Shown in pieces: positions 44,158-56,900 of a stretch of 64,000 bases of DNA. A program made the translations under genes and the position numbers. Source of the stretch: Leucogyrophana mollusca (taxonomy: Eukaryota > Basidiomycota > Agaricomycetes > Boletales); NCBI GenBank assembly GCA_021014945.1, contig MU266402.1, forward strand, positions 49,851 through 113,850. Reading direction: 5' to 3'. Each line of letters starts with the position of its first letter. The stretch's first letter is position 1. A model generated the notes under the pieces. It made no database searches. It was given only the letters and a program-made list of their open reading frames with translations, and was not told the DNA's origin.

Positions 44158-45336
44158 TTACGCCATCTCAATATCCTCTGCCGAAGCAACCAGTACCTCT
44201 GGTGCACTTTCCTTCCCTGCCGTGGTCTTATCGTCCCCCATAAAAAAATCAAGTTCCTTGTCGAGCTCTTCAGCGGTCTTCGGCTGCGCCCGTGCAGGTC
44301 TTGGCACCTTCGGCTTTTGGGGGGCTGCCGCCTTTGGCCTCGGTGCGCCACGCGTGCGGATGGGGCCAGATCTGCGTGCCCATGTGAGATTGCTTGATGA
44401 AAGGTGAAGAAGGGTAGTCTCACCCTCCTTGAGATTGCTTGTGGCCGACACCTCCGCCCAATCGTTCCGCAAGCGATGGCTTCTCAATCCTGCTCAAGAG
44501 CGAGGATGTGCTCAAACCGGGCATACTCGTTGTTCGCAATCGTCGGGGCGGAGCATTATCAAATGTGATTTCCATCGGTTGACCTACAGCACAAATAGGG
44601 GAATGAGCAACAGTATGACAGTAAGAACCATTCAGTGGAGTAGCAACGCAGTGCGCAGCACGAGGCACACGCACGTATACGCTATCATGAGAAGGGGAGG
44701 CAACGCACCCTTGGCAAGTATTCCGTTGAATTGATTCCTCGCACGTGTTGCGTCTGCGGGCGTCTCGAACGAGACAATCGCGACACCGGACGAGCGTCCA
44801 CTGCGGTCATACTTTAAAAAGCAAAAATGTAGGCGTTCAGGTTCAGTTCCGTGTTTATTCGAAGCGAGAGTCCAGAAGATTCAACTGCATTAGGATATAG
44901 CAATCGGTCCACGATTCACGAAAGCGTGAGAGGGGTGACCAGTTGAACGAGCAGGCGGGGGGTGCATTCGGAATCATCGTACCCTAATAAGAGGCTCGCG
45001 AACGAGCGTGCCTATTTGTCCAAAGATGGACTGCTGGCAGCGTTAGGAAAGGACGAAGTAAGGAGCGGAGGACAAACCGTCAGATCTTTAGGCGTGACTT
45101 CGTAATGCAGATTTGAAACAACGAGTCTTGTGTTGGCGGTGTTGCCATTTGCCGGGGGACTTGACTTCAGTACAGACACCGATGAAAGTGGTGCTCTGTC
45201 GTGCACCCAAGAACCGTCGGAAGCGCGAGGTCGCTAACATCATTGTACTAGTCAGCGTCACTGATGCAAGGAATAGCGGTAAAGTTATGCGTACAGCATA
45301 GGGTTTCCTGTTTCTCTCGGGTCTAGCTGGCGCCAT
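44158..45336 (-). CDS. YRA1: ALY/Yra1-type mRNA export adaptor (RRM, C-terminal UAP56-binding motif)
   Basis: Six exons: 45295-45336, 45078-45233, 44983-45033, 44709-44811, 44424-44583, 44158-44371, giving 241 codons plus stop. The RRM runs TRLVVSNLHYEVTPKDL, IFGQIGTLVREPLIRYD, SGVAIVSFETPADATRARN, then FNGILAKGQPMEITFD. Arg/Gly/Pro-rich C-terminal linker, then AEELDKELDFFMGDDK, the motif through which ALY/REF proteins bind the helicase UAP56/Sub2. The factor couples transcription and splicing to export via Mex67 in TREX. The usual N-terminal UAP56-binding motif (of the type DMSLDDI) is not visible; the N-terminus reads MAPARPERNRKPYARPRAS. Either the protein relies on the C-terminal motif or an upstream exon was missed. 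Confidence 0.85.
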
Positions 45337-46077
45337 GGAGGAAGATGAAGGAGGGAAAAGGTCAACGGCTGGGTCTCTGAAGAGTTAAGGGAATGTGGAA
45401 GAAAGGTGAGGAGGCTCCTGTCGTGTGATCAGTGGAGACTTGGTGAAAGAACAGTCAGTAGCCAGGTGTAGAGGTCACAGACGAAATTTTGCGACTACAG
45501 TTTCGGTATTGGAGAGTAAAAGGGTTTGCACATGTCGCCACAAAGACAAAGCGGTGTTTCAATTCTTGCTGTGCTTTGCACTCCGCGACGGTAACATTTC
45601 TGCTAGGTGTTGCGGCGACACGGCATCACATCGCAGCCATCATCGTGCGACACTGCACCAGTGTTTCCTTGCTAGAGATGATGATCCAGAAGCTCACCTC
45701 AAAGCCAATGGCGGGCTGAGGCAGCTGAAACAGATCTAAGTAACACAATTCTTTACATCTCCACCCTCTTGTTACATCAAATCGCTGTGGTATGGGCCCC
45801 TGTTTGGGGCGCGAAAAGCACAGGCGTACTACACAAATCAGTGATATAACCCCCATTTATGTCAGGCAAATGGATATGATCAGTCGGCTTGTTAGGTCTT
45901 CCTTCACGCATCATTCAGAGTGTCTGATCAAGAAAATTTCCAAAATAAATCAACTACGGCGCGACAATGTACACTACACCTCAGTCAACTAGATGAAACA
46001 GAATAATTTTAGCTTCCAGGGATTACCGTTCGGATCCCTGTTGCTATTCCGGTTGTTGAAACGGAAGGGCGAACCCC
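45337..46077. other. Intergenic, 740 bp
   Basis: Promoter of the ALY-like gene and 3' flank of the thaumatin-like gene. No gene seen. Confidence 0.5.
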
Positions 46078-46993
46078 TTAAAGGTGCGAGGTTGTGCCCG
46101 GGCAAAGAGTGAGAGTGATCGCCGTGTTGCCACAAGTGTAGTCAACGTTGTCAGCCGGAGTGTAACCATCTGGCACCGAATAGTAAGCCTAGGTGGAGCT
46201 CCAAAACTGTGGAAAGACTTACCGGCTCCATCGTTGTCGGGGAACGCGTATGCGTTCGGGCAGGTATCGTAGTAGAAGGGGCTGTTAGGGCCTGGGCCAG
46301 CGTTGTTGACACATCCGCCTCCGCCCGCGGGAAGGGCACCACCGCTGCACGCGCTCGCAGAAGAGCAGCAAGGGGAGTAGCATGTGTCGGTTCCGGGTCC
46401 CGGAACGGGCTGTCGGCGCGCGGTGAGCATACCCCCTGTAGAAGCGAGCACCGAAACTTACGCAACCCGAGGAAATGGTGCAGGCGTAAGCGTCGCAGCT
46501 GGTATCAGCGGAAGAAATCTCCATGCCGACGTTGTAGCCGTAGATGAGCGAGATATCGTAGGTCACACTTCCAGGGATTGCATACTGCGGGCCGGTGTTA
46601 GGAAATGACTGGTTCAAATATATACTCATGATCAACGCACGAAGTTGAACTCGGCTCGGCTGAAGGGAGTGTTACCATCCCAGGTGGGGCCACCAGTTGT
46701 GCAGGTTGATCCATCGCTTGCGCAACCAGTACCTGTGTGGAACGCGTTTAAAACGAAATACTGCACGATGGAAGAATGGAAAACCTACCGACGTTGACGG
46801 CGCCATCCCAGTTCGTGCTGATGCCCAGGTTTGTGCTGGCTCCAGCAGCGACATTGACGTTGTTGTCGATGGTTCCGAAACTGGTCTGCGTGTAGAGGAA
46901 GACAGACTCGGTGCATAAGTTGACCACTTCCAAAGACTGGGCATTAGCCACAGATGCGATGGCAGCGACAGCGAGAAGAGAGAGAGCAGCCAT
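46078..46993 (-). CDS. Secreted thaumatin-like protein
   Basis: Exons 46789-46993, 46641-46732, 46462-46584, 46223-46409, 46078-46169 give 232 codons plus stop. A signal peptide (LSLLAVAAIASVANAQ) leads to LEVVNLCTESVFLYTQTSFG, ASTNLGISTNWDGAVNVG, TGCASDGSTCTTGG, PFSRAEFNF, VTYDISLIYGYNVGMEI, then a Cys-rich block (CYSPCCSSASACSGG), YYDTCPNAYAFPDNDGA and DYTCGNTAITLTLC. This matches the fungal thaumatin-like family (GH152-like fold), some of which bind or cut beta-glucans during wall remodelling. The last acceptor is the AG before ATGGTT; the nearer one (GCTTAC) would end the protein 12 residues on and lose the final Cys pair. Catalytic acids were not confirmed. Confidence 0.87.
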
Positions 46994-49388
46994 TGTAATC
47001 GATTTGAATGTAGATCTGAATGTAGGATGATGAATGTGTCCCCTCGCTCAGAGCTCTTTTATACCCTTTCCTGTCTCACCCCCTGGTATCGGCCGCCTTT
47101 GGAACTGTCAGAATCGCTCAGTCAGAACCGGTCGGAAAGCAAACGTACAGCAGTGCCAGCAAATCAAACTCACAAGAACTAGCTGTAACCCGCAGCTGCA
47201 CATGATCGTAAACCGGGTGACCTTTGTGTTACCGAGCAACACTGTTTTTGTTGGTGAGAATTTGATGGAAAATGTAATGACGACCGAGGGTCATTCAAGA
47301 GTGGAGCAGGCGATGTACATGTCTGGTGCACGAGACAGCGGATCCTCCTTTCCTTTCCCACCGGAACGAGCCAGAAGATGCTATACTGGGAGGTGAGTTA
47401 TTTTAATACATACAGTCTATTTTTCTCTGACAAGGCGTAGAGTCAGCCCGAGAATCACGTTGGGCCGTCCATCATCTGCAGACTATGTATCAGTAGCCAG
47501 ACATATGATTCTTACTTTAACTTCTGGGGTGCCAGCCACCGTACTATGCGGCATGGAAGTGCTATAACAGGTTCCGTTGGCTTCGATTATTTTGTGATAA
47601 TTTGAATCCCGCGGCCATCCTCCACAGGTTGGGGATTTGGGATTCAGAACGGTTCAAGACCCACGTTCACATTCTGCTGGCAACGACTTTGACTCGTATT
47701 CACATGAAGAGAATCGGACCATGCGACGCACCAGCTACATGCACAGCAATCCCTCACCGTGGTTGTCCTGACACCTCACCAGGTGTTCAACGATGAGAAT
47801 TAGCGCCAGCGAGCAACAACCAAGAGTCTATATTTGTCCTCCTTACCATGGTTCTACGGCCGAGGCTATCCGGATTTTCAGTCTTCAGCTACTATTAAGT
47901 ATTGTTGTCCTCAAAAGTAACCTTGGAATGGTCCCCCGTGGTTCTGATCATCATGATGGTGCACAGATTTGTATCTCATCAACGAGCTAGTCGGCACCGC
48001 TCCCTTAGGCTGGCGTAATGAGCGCACACATCTATTCTCAGCTCTCCTTAACGCTTAAGCATTATGCACAGTCCGAGTGGACAGGCGACTGCTCTCTAAC
48101 CGGGGAAAGGAGTGAATTTCAACGACACTTCGCTGCTGTACAAGGGACGCAGTATGACTGCGGTCCAAGGCTACTCCAAGCGCCCAACATCCCAAAGCAT
48201 AAAAGCTCTGCACGTCACCCTCGACTCCATGACACCATCAGCCTATGCTTACTCCAACGCTAAAGTGAGGTCATGGACGTCCATTCCTGCCGATAGTGAT
48301 GCGGCGCTGACTTCTTAGTTAGGTCCAACTTGAACACGGTATGGCCAACACAAGCCGTGCTTGCGTCGGAATGGGACTGCGTCCCTCTTGATGTTCGGAT
48401 TACCTAGAAGCCCGCTGGCGCTATCGACATTGCTACCCTAGATCAGAGTTCCAAAGCTAGGACTTTGATCTCCCGATTTCCTTCGTTCCTCAGAATAAAC
48501 TAGTTCTTGGCGGTCTCTGCGGAGGCTTGGAGTGCGCTGGCAACGGCATTGCGTTACATGGCAATTTTTTGCACCTCACAACTCCAGGATCACTAACACG
48601 AGCTCGTTCGTGTTAAACCCCAACCCGAGAACGACGAACTTGACCTATGTTTGGTGGCGCCGCCGTGCTGATGGGCCGATCACGGTTCTTGCGACAGACC
48701 GGAGGTCATATAGCTAAGTGACCGGAGAACCATAGCTATAACGGGCTTTATGTTATTCCGAGATATTGCAAAAATCAGAATCACTCTATCAGCTTGGAAC
48801 TGCTGTCTGCTCTCGGAAGACAACTCAAACAGGCCCGCTAGGGTGAGTCATAACAAACATTCTGTGACGACTGCAAATTGAAACAAGCCGGTGCATTGCA
48901 GGCCAACAATCTTTGCTGTATGTAAACACTGGCCAAAGGCCTCAGCTCAAGTTGGCTATGCATGTCCCTCTGGAGATAAAGTGTTTCCGCAGGCCATCAC
49001 GATGGACAGGTGCTGATCTCGAACTAGTCAGATGCGGTTCTCACCCCACAACGCACTGGAAGATTCCATGATTCGAGTATGGAAGTAGGAATTGTATCCT
49101 TCCGTCGTTTTCCTCAAGGTCGACAAGATTCGGTCTGGAAGTGGCAAGCGCTCTCGCATCACCGTCCTCTGCGGGGATTCCTGACCGCGCTAGAAGGTCT
49201 CTAAGCTCTCGGAGGAATCCATCGCGAGCCCCCCCCGGAACGGCGTGAAACGGTGACCCCTGACCTCAGGTGTCGACACTCCCAGGAAAAGTGCTTCGAG
49301 TTGGGGCTTTCCACCTTCTGACACGAGGAGATTCCTTCGTAAACCAACGGTTTCTGGTGCAGAGGCCAGTCCGTGTACTCAAGTTCTA
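46994..49388. other. Gene-poor island, 2.4 kb
   Basis: Short frames only. Around 48018-48720 several plus-strand frames overlap (for example 48112-48318 and 48532-48717), but no family is recognised and stop codons interrupt any joined path I tried. Possibly a decayed gene. The first 100 bp is the promoter of the thaumatin-like gene. Confidence 0.4.
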
Positions 49389-49904
49389 TTGACCAATACC
49401 GTTGGTTCTACTTATTCCGCATCTTGGCATCTGTCACAGATACTGGGAAGGAGCATCCCAGTTCGCGCCTCCACACGTCTTTGGTCAGTCGTCCCGATGC
49501 CACGTCCTCCTTTTCCATCGACTTTGTCTCTGCGGTCCGTACTCAGTCCCGATGAAATTCTCAGTTGGCAGACTGCAGTCGTAGATATGAACTCATTTTA
49601 TAAGGTGTGCCGTGTATTTGGTTCTACTTATTGCGCCGCCCACGTTAGCTCGCAAAAGGTCAATACAAGATTACGTGCTTTCGGCTACTGCGTTGCTGCC
49701 TCCAAGCTAAATGTCCAAGTTATCACTCCTCAGCTACGCGTTACCTCGTCAATAACTCGTGCTTTCTCGTGCTCTTCGGCCGAACTTTCACCCCAACATA
49801 TGAGAAAAGAAGACGTCGATGCAGTACATGGGAGAAAACTTTCTGGAGAGCAGGCCCGAGCCCTTGTCGCCAAGAATAAGGATACTGAGATGTATAAAGC
49901 ATGA
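49389..49904 (+). CDS. Unrecognised ORF, 171 codons
   Basis: An uninterrupted plus-strand frame just upstream of the SDR gene, ending about 65 bp before its ATG. The C-terminal third (SPQHMRKEDVDAVHGRKLSG) is polar and helical, preceded by SSITRAFSCSSA, which could be a mitochondrial presequence if translation starts inside. No family known to me. It could be chance, or overlap the 5' leader of the next gene. Confidence 0.3.
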   Translation: MTNTVGSTYSASWHLSQILGRSIPVRASTRLWSVVPMPRPPFPSTLSLRSVLSPDEILSWQTAVVDMNSFYKVCRVFGSTYCAAHVSSQKVNTRLRAFGYCVAASKLNVQVITPQLRVTSSITRAFSCSSAELSPQHMRKEDVDAVHGRKLSGEQARALVAKNKDTEMYKA

Positions 49905-49970
49905 AGTGATCTGTGCAATTGACTCCCACTTCCATTTCATCTATCGTCTACATTCTGTGCGCAGGTCAAC

Positions 49971-51085
49971 ATGCCAAAAGTTCTCGTCATTGGGTAAGTC
50001 ACTATACGAGCCACGGTCGAAGTCGTCCCGATACTGAATCTCTATGGTGTAGTGCGTCGGGATTCATTGGTCTACCCGTGGCACAAGCTCTGAGTCGAGC
50101 TGGTCACACCGTCTATGGATTAACACGTTCTGAGAGCAAGGCCAAGCAATTGGCAGCCGATGAAAGTGTGCAACCAATGTTATCTTGTGCTATCATCGAT
50201 ACTCACTTGTCATGCACTTCAGTTATACCTATCGTCGGCGAGCCCACCAACCCTCAGCCTTGGTTGAACATCGTTCCCACCCTTGACGTTGTCATCGAAG
50301 CGCTCGGCGGCTCGGCAGATCTCCGAACACTGTCGGTTGCTCTGTTGAAAGCTGTTGGAGAGGCTGCGAAGACCTCTCGCCCTGCATCAGCGCCCAAGAT
50401 TTCGTACATATACACCTCCGGAACCTGGGTGCATGGGGAAAGCCGAAATGATTTCGTTTCTGACACAACACCCCTCCTGAATCCTGTCAAACTCGTTGCA
50501 TGGAGGCCTGCAGTTGAACAGGCCATTCTCAGCGACAGCACAGTCAATGGTATCGTCATTCGCCCAGCTCTGCTGTACGGAAAGACAGCTTCTTTGTTGT
50601 CGTCCTTGTTCGAGGAGGCGGCGAATGGCAAGGTCGCCTGGTATGGGAGGCCTGGGGGACGCTTTTCACTGATCCATCCTGATGATCTGGCGGATATCTA
50701 CGTGAGAGCGGTGGAGAAAGCCCCTATCCTCGGTGGACTAGCCATCGATGCGGGAAATGAGTACACGGAGTCGGTTGGGGACTTTTTACAAAAACTCGTC
50801 GAAGTATCGGGTGCCAAAGGTCCCTATGAACTCATCACGCCATCAAACCGTACGTGGGACATCTACTCACCAGATTGTTACTGAAAGCGAGTGTAATTTT
50901 TCTCCGTAGTGTTCGAAGAAGCACTTGCTACAAGTGCGCTCCTTCGTCCCTACCTCGCGAAATCGCTTCTAGGCTGGCAGCAGAAGAAGCCTGGTTTGGT
51001 CGAGGGTCTGCCTCTGTATTATGCTGCCTGGAAGGCTGGTAAGGACGGAAAGGAAAAGTCGGAGAGATTGTTTGCGAAAGCTTGA
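49971..51085 (+). CDS. Atypical/extended short-chain dehydrogenase (NAD(P)-binding)
   Basis: Exons 49971-49993, 50053-50165, 50223-50850, 50911-51085. The first exon is only 23 nt and encodes MPKVLVIG, so the dinucleotide-binding loop is split: VLVIG then ASGFIGLPVAQALSRAGH. The rest follows the NAD-dependent epimerase/dehydratase fold: LDVVIEALGG, YIYTSGTWVHG, NGIVIRPALLYG, FSLIHPDDLADIYVRAVE. A canonical YxxxK catalytic pair is not evident, which fits atypical NmrA-like or regulatory members as much as enzymes. The C-terminus ends GLVEGLPLYYAAWKAGKDGK. Cytosolic. Substrate unknown. Confidence 0.8.
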
Positions 51086-52600
51086 TCGGAGTGCACAGAG
51101 CGAAAAGTAGATGTTTCGTGACAACAAGGCCGTAGTGCGTGGACGAATTTGTACAGATATGAAATCGAACGAAAAGTTGTTTGAATGAGTGTCATGATGT
51201 TACCATTGGGGTGACTGACCGAAGATCCGAAAAATGACCTAAGTACTCCTCGGTAAGTCCAGCACGTTTCGCGACGTCCGTGCCAGGCAATGGCTCCTGG
51301 TGTATTGAAGCAACAGAGTGCATCTGACGGGTTTAATTATGTTTATTGAAGACATTGCCTGAACTCACGGATACATCACGTTGCTGATGTTGTACTCGAT
51401 CCATGACGGATTCGAGCATACATATGCAGCGGGTAGTGTCGGGATAGCAAATAGTGTGTGCGAATGGCGTTCAGTGGATCGAAGAGGGGTGAAGACAGTC
51501 GACCGTAATTCTGGGGGATGTCAGAACAGCATACTGCCTGAATGTAAAATCTTGAGAACGCCCTGAACAACTAAGAAACAAGTGAGCTTGAATCGACTGG
51601 CTTTCTCAGAAAGACGCCGTCTGTTGCAACTTTCCCTGGGAACGGTGATTTGGATTGTGACGAGGGTAGCATTCTGGATCGAAATGATGTCCAAACACAG
51701 AATTCCTTCTAAGCAGTGGTCAACGGTCAATAATGCTCAGCTATGTTTACGAGTAGGGAGGAATTGAATGCTTACAAGTAACTACGACTGGAGTTCACGA
51801 CGTTGGTTCGGCGTCGATGGTCCCGTTCAGCTCCAGGTTCGGCGGACGGCGAAGGACTGTGAGTAAGAGGCTATCTTGAGTTCAAGCCATGATTTAGTGG
51901 CTTCCCGTAGGCAGACCAAAGTTTCGAATGAAGATAGACATTCCTCCTCATAACGATTTGGTGACTTTGCAGCGGAAGCAAGATTCCGTGTCAAATTCAT
52001 TGTCCGCCGTCAGCCGAATCCGGCAGGATGTCCAGCGAGAGAACATCCAACAACTAGTAGTTGAAATTATTCAACTAGTCCGTGGAATGTCGGGATTTCG
52101 ACATTCAGCATCGAGCCCGATTCAAAATTTTCTGGGTTGAACGCTGAGCGCTCGAACATCGAACAGAAGATTCGGTACGTTCCGTCATTGAACCACAATT
52201 AACGTTTCTCTTGTGTGAAACCCGAGTGCTTAGCAGATGACTTGAATTAGCTGCAGTGACTTGGAATGTCCCTACCAGGGACATTCACCAACGCCCCATT
52301 CACGGTCCTGGCTCGTCGTGATAGGCGTGCTTCCAGGGCCTTCAGGATGCCCAGTGTGCCCAGCCCCACACTCGGCCCTGGCACTCGGCGCCTGTACACT
52401 ACTACATAGTGCCTGTCTGTTGATGGTGGAGCACACTTTCATACCCTTGGTTTTCGTCACGGAAGAAGCTCCCCACCCGGCTCAAGCAAATCACCATTCA
52501 TCTAGCTCTGACAACGACCAGCATTGGAACGATGCATCAACGGAACCTGGAATCGGGGCAGATACTCCGGAAGAGAGAAGTGCATATTTTGTCCTTGTAC
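51086..52600. other. Gene-poor region 3' of the SDR gene
   Basis: One frame (51928-52140) contains RENIQQLVVEIIQLV, which resembles the NIQQILQALKELI found just before the broken DUF6535-like gene; it may be a remnant of another copy. Another frame at 52261-52662 is Pro/Cys-rich without a motif. Nothing firm. Confidence 0.4.
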
Positions 52601-52624
52601 CCATCTTTTTTTTTTTTCAGATCG

Positions 52625-53920
52625 CAACATACAGCAAATACTCCAAGCTCTCAAAGAGTTGATCGCCTAACAGAGCGGGAACGATATCAAGTCTCGTTTC
52701 TGGGCGACTTACAAACGAGAGGCGGAAGATTGTTATTCGGCATTCCTTGACAAGTATAAAGATGGCATGGATATCATCCTGATTTTTGTGAACAATTTAT
52801 AATACTTTCCTTCAGATTATTCGTTCGACCCGTCTTCAGTCTGGTCTCTTTTCTGGCGTTAGCACCATTTTCATCACATTCATGCAGTTGATCCTACACC
52901 GCCAACACTAGCGCTGTCGCTGGCCAGGATCTCGATCTTCCTGCGTGGAATTGTCCAGATTAGACAGTGATTTGGATAGTCTCTCATATGCGCCAGTCTC
53001 TCTGCGAGTCTTGCTGCGTTGGGCGCTGACTAGGAAAACAGTGGCTCGGTCATCATATCCGCCGTTGACGAGCGTGCCAGAGGCAGGCAGCAGAAGCTCG
53101 ATGGGCTCCAGGCTTGGCACTTCCACGCTGTAGTGGAAGTCCTGCCTGTATTATTACAGATTTCGCCCCTTTTGTTCGGTGTTGCTCTTTCTGCGTTCGT
53201 CTGGACTCAACAATCGACTGTTGGCGCCGTCGTTACCGGAAGCACGACTTTCGGCCTCCTCTTCTATGTTTCGACCACAGTTGCTTCGATGGTGTCCCGC
53301 GTTTGCCCCTTACGAACCCCCGCCACAACCATTTTTTTCTGCTACCATGACATTGCTGGCCCGCGCCGGCTTCGCTTATCGAGACTTTCGAGGCTTTCTG
53401 ATTGATCACGAATTGATTGTTCGTGTTAGTCTCGCGGTGCAGCCTCGAAGAGCCCAAGCTGTTTCTGGCTTAATCGATGCTGAGTCTTCGTCAACATCAG
53501 TGTCTTCTCCCTGGTCTCATTGAAACTGTATAGTCCGCTTCTTTCCGCCAATAAACTTGTAGCGCCAGCAATAATATGGCTTGTCAAGACATCTACCGAC
53601 GCCGACGTCATCGCGACCGCTGCCAGGGTGGTGGCCGATGTAGAATGGCCGGTTGACCCGATGTATCGCCTGCACATGCGCAACTACGGAACACTTTCAT
53701 GTGGTGTTTTACCAAACACCTCCGAGGAATAGCGCCTTGCATCCTTAGGACAAGAACGAGCGCTCGCTTCAAAGCACTGGTGCACTTGTACTGTAATAGG
53801 TTGTACCTCCAGTGCAGCTTTGATAACCCTCTGGTTGTTTGGATTTATCTGCGTACTTCGCTTGCCTCCAGCGCGATGGCTCCGACCACAGCGCAACACG
53901 TCTACTTGCTTGTAGCCTAG
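52625..53920 (+). pseudogene. Broken DUF6535-like transmembrane gene
   Basis: Conserved pieces of an Agaricomycete family (DUF6535 as I recall it) occur in order but in different frames: NIQQILQALKELIA, TAA at 52668-52670, then KSRFWATYKREAEDCYSAFL, DKYKDGMDIILIF spliced to SGLFSGVSTIFITFMQ, a +1 shift into VDPTPPTLALSLARISIFL, then GKQWLGHHIRR, another shift into QQKLDGLQAWHFHAVVEVLP and VLLQISPLLFGVALSAFVW, VSRVCPLRTPA, and far downstream WLVKTSTDADVIATAARVVA and RFKALVHLYCN. Introns can explain some shifts but not the in-frame stop at 52668. The C-terminal part may continue to about 55250 with no clear frame. Function of intact members is unknown. Confidence 0.6.
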
Positions 53921-56900
53921 CTCAATATATCTTCACCGTCGGTTGGCCGAGCAATCAAGTCTTCTCCAGAATTCCCGACACCTCTCGCCCATGGTTCTCG
54001 CATCTATTGCCCCACCTGCTCTCTCGTGTGGGTTGTGATTCCTGGATGCCACTGAGGGCTATCGAGGAGATAACAAGTCTGCTTACACCATTCCCAGCCC
54101 GAAAAGTCTCGCCGACTGCTTGCTGCCTACCACTAAGGTTATGGGGCTCGGTGAGCACGCCTTTGGCGAAGAGCTCAATAAAGGGTTGCTTTGCGGGTTG
54201 TATTGGGCCGACTTCGGTGGGTCCTGCGGCTCGTACCGACGACGTCCCGAATTACTGAAACATCCCTGGACGACGTCACATCTCATGTAAAAAGCCTGTT
54301 TCAACCGCTGTCTGTTTTTGGAGATGAGGATACAGCTTGATTTCGGTACACGGGAATCAAAAGAATGTGGCCGTGAGGTGATGGAGTGGCATTACACACC
54401 TGCCGGGCGTGGGTGGGGAAAATACGGCCACCAGTGAGCAGGGTCAGTTCAACGAAGTCAGGTTCAAAGAGGAGCAATCGGAACTGCGGAGAATAGCGCG
54501 GGTAGCTCTGCATCTCAGTACCCGTGTGGCGTGCTGTGGTCATGATAACTCCGGCTATGGATGGTCTACATGATGTCCATCGTACGGTGGTCAGAGTCGC
54601 GATCGGCCAACGTAGGTGGCCCCGAGCGAGCGATCCACTTCCTGAACGGTCACCATGGCGCGCACGATCCTACTACAGTCCCCGACACATTCATCATTAT
54701 CTCCGAAGCCCGTGTCATACACACACTCGCCGGTATTCCTTGATGCAATTATCTCTGCAATGGGTCCAGATCAGCCTACCTGAGTTCGCCATGCTGCCTC
54801 GCGAGCGGCTTGGGAGATCAGAAAAGCTTGGAAGTTTTCAAAAGACGGTATACGAGTCTTGTTACCATTGCGGCCGTTCGCTCCACTGTTTGGCCAGCCC
54901 GCATCCTTTTCAAGGTCAACGCGAAGTCTCCCGGCGGGTTCATTGGCGCGAGCGGGCTCCCCTCTACCCTCAAATCATACATGCCCTTGCCCAGAACTCG
55001 GATGGTCTCCGCGATGCCGGGCATCTCGACCGATGCCTGGACACTCCCCGACACCTGGAGGATCCATCAAACCTGCTATCGATGTATCTCGTTACGATCG
55101 TGGAAAGCTTTGAAGCACGCAATGCCGAGCGCAAGTTTCTGGATGCCTTTGACCAGCACCTGCGTCCAGGGCATCAGTGTCGTGCTTGGCTTAGGCTACC
55201 TTGCTTCGATGGGGCCAACATTCAAGAATCATAGAGCATGGAGACGCGCTTCTCTCCGTCGCAGCATAGGCCCACCGATGTCAGGAAGTCGATGTTGAAA
55301 TGGGTGTTCCAAGGTATTGGGTTCAGGAGGTACACGATAAACTCCGGGGTCACAGAACTGATAGTCCGGCGGTTGGCTCGTTGGCGGAGTTGCTGGCGTC
55401 CTCGCCTCATGAGAGATGATAGGATCATGACGGACACCAAGTATACATATTATTGTTCCAGTGTCTTCGTATGATTGTACTACAGGTTTTTTACTCGATT
55501 GCGCTGGGAGGCTGCGTTGTTCGTATTGTAGTAACGTATCAAGTTCGCGGGAACGTTCCGCTCGCCACAATTGCGTGAACGTCGAGCTTGGACCACTAGT
55601 TGCCACGCAGAACGATGGTCACTGGGAGTCGGGGGCACCAAATATTGTATCGCCAGTGACCGGCGGGTAGCTGGTGGCGGAAGTGCAACGAATTCCAGTC
55701 GCATGACCTCCTCTAATTCAGCGCGGCTTTGCATATATCATTGACGGTCAATCGAGGTCTGCAGAAATGACTGTATAGATGGAAGTGGTTCGGTCATTGT
55801 GGCAGTCACATCGGTGGTCCGTGACGCCGTTACAAATGCAGTCACGTCATGCGACCCTAACCCCAATCTCGGTCTTGCAAATTTCCTGTTTTTGTGCACT
55901 CGGTCTACTGAGCTCCTCCGTTTTCCGCCATTTTCTACATTTTCTTGTCATTTATTTGATATGCGTCGACGCCTGAAACCTGCAAATGATTCGGTCACTC
56001 ACCGGTGGCAGTGGTACGAACTATGAAGTTTGACCGAGCCATTTCTTGCTGGATACTCCAGTGCTGACGAGGATGCATTTCTGGATTTACTCGTAAAGTA
56101 CGTGAATTAATCTCCACTGCACTCCCGGGTTTCAAGCGAAAGATACCGTTGCACAAAATTTCTACACCAATTTCTTTGGCCTTTCTTTCGCCGTGGACAT
56201 GTCAATTGCCATGCAAGATCAAATCTATTAAAATGCGTGGAAGGCTTGTCTTTGCCTGGAGGACACAATGAACGGCTGACACACGTTTCAAGGAGTCCGA
56301 GGTGGGCTCGAGCCGCATGGGACTGACAGTGTATGATTGGTCGTCGCGCTTATTGTACTGCTAAGAAACCCTAGGCTGATTGTTTCATTCTAGGAACACT
56401 GAATGCAGTAGGTTTTAATTATAATCTAATTCATCCCTGAGGAACCTCGACTAGTCAAATCGCACAGAGCTCACTCTGAGTGAGAAATCCACAAAACAAA
56501 CACCCCCCCTGCTCAGGTATCACTGGTCTTCCCCGCGCCAAGTGAATACTAGTATCCCCCGGTTGGCGTATCCCCGAAACCGTCTGGTGCGCCGAATCGT
56601 CTCCGGAATCGTCTCCGAATCAACACCACGCCACTACGGATGCAAAAGAACTCGTTTGGAAAGGGCCCATCGTCAAATCTAATGGTTGGCAGATACGCCA
56701 TCGTGATATCAATCATAGGTTTTGACATGGGGGTAGCGATCAGGCTGCTCCGGATTTAGTGGCTTACGCATGCTCCCATGCTTTCGCAGCTCCGCGGCTC
56801 CATTCTACTAGCCTGCGCAAGACCAACTTAGGGTGCACGTCGCTCCATCACCGCATCCTGAATGGCCCAGCACACCGCCTTCATCAACATCTCCATAGGC

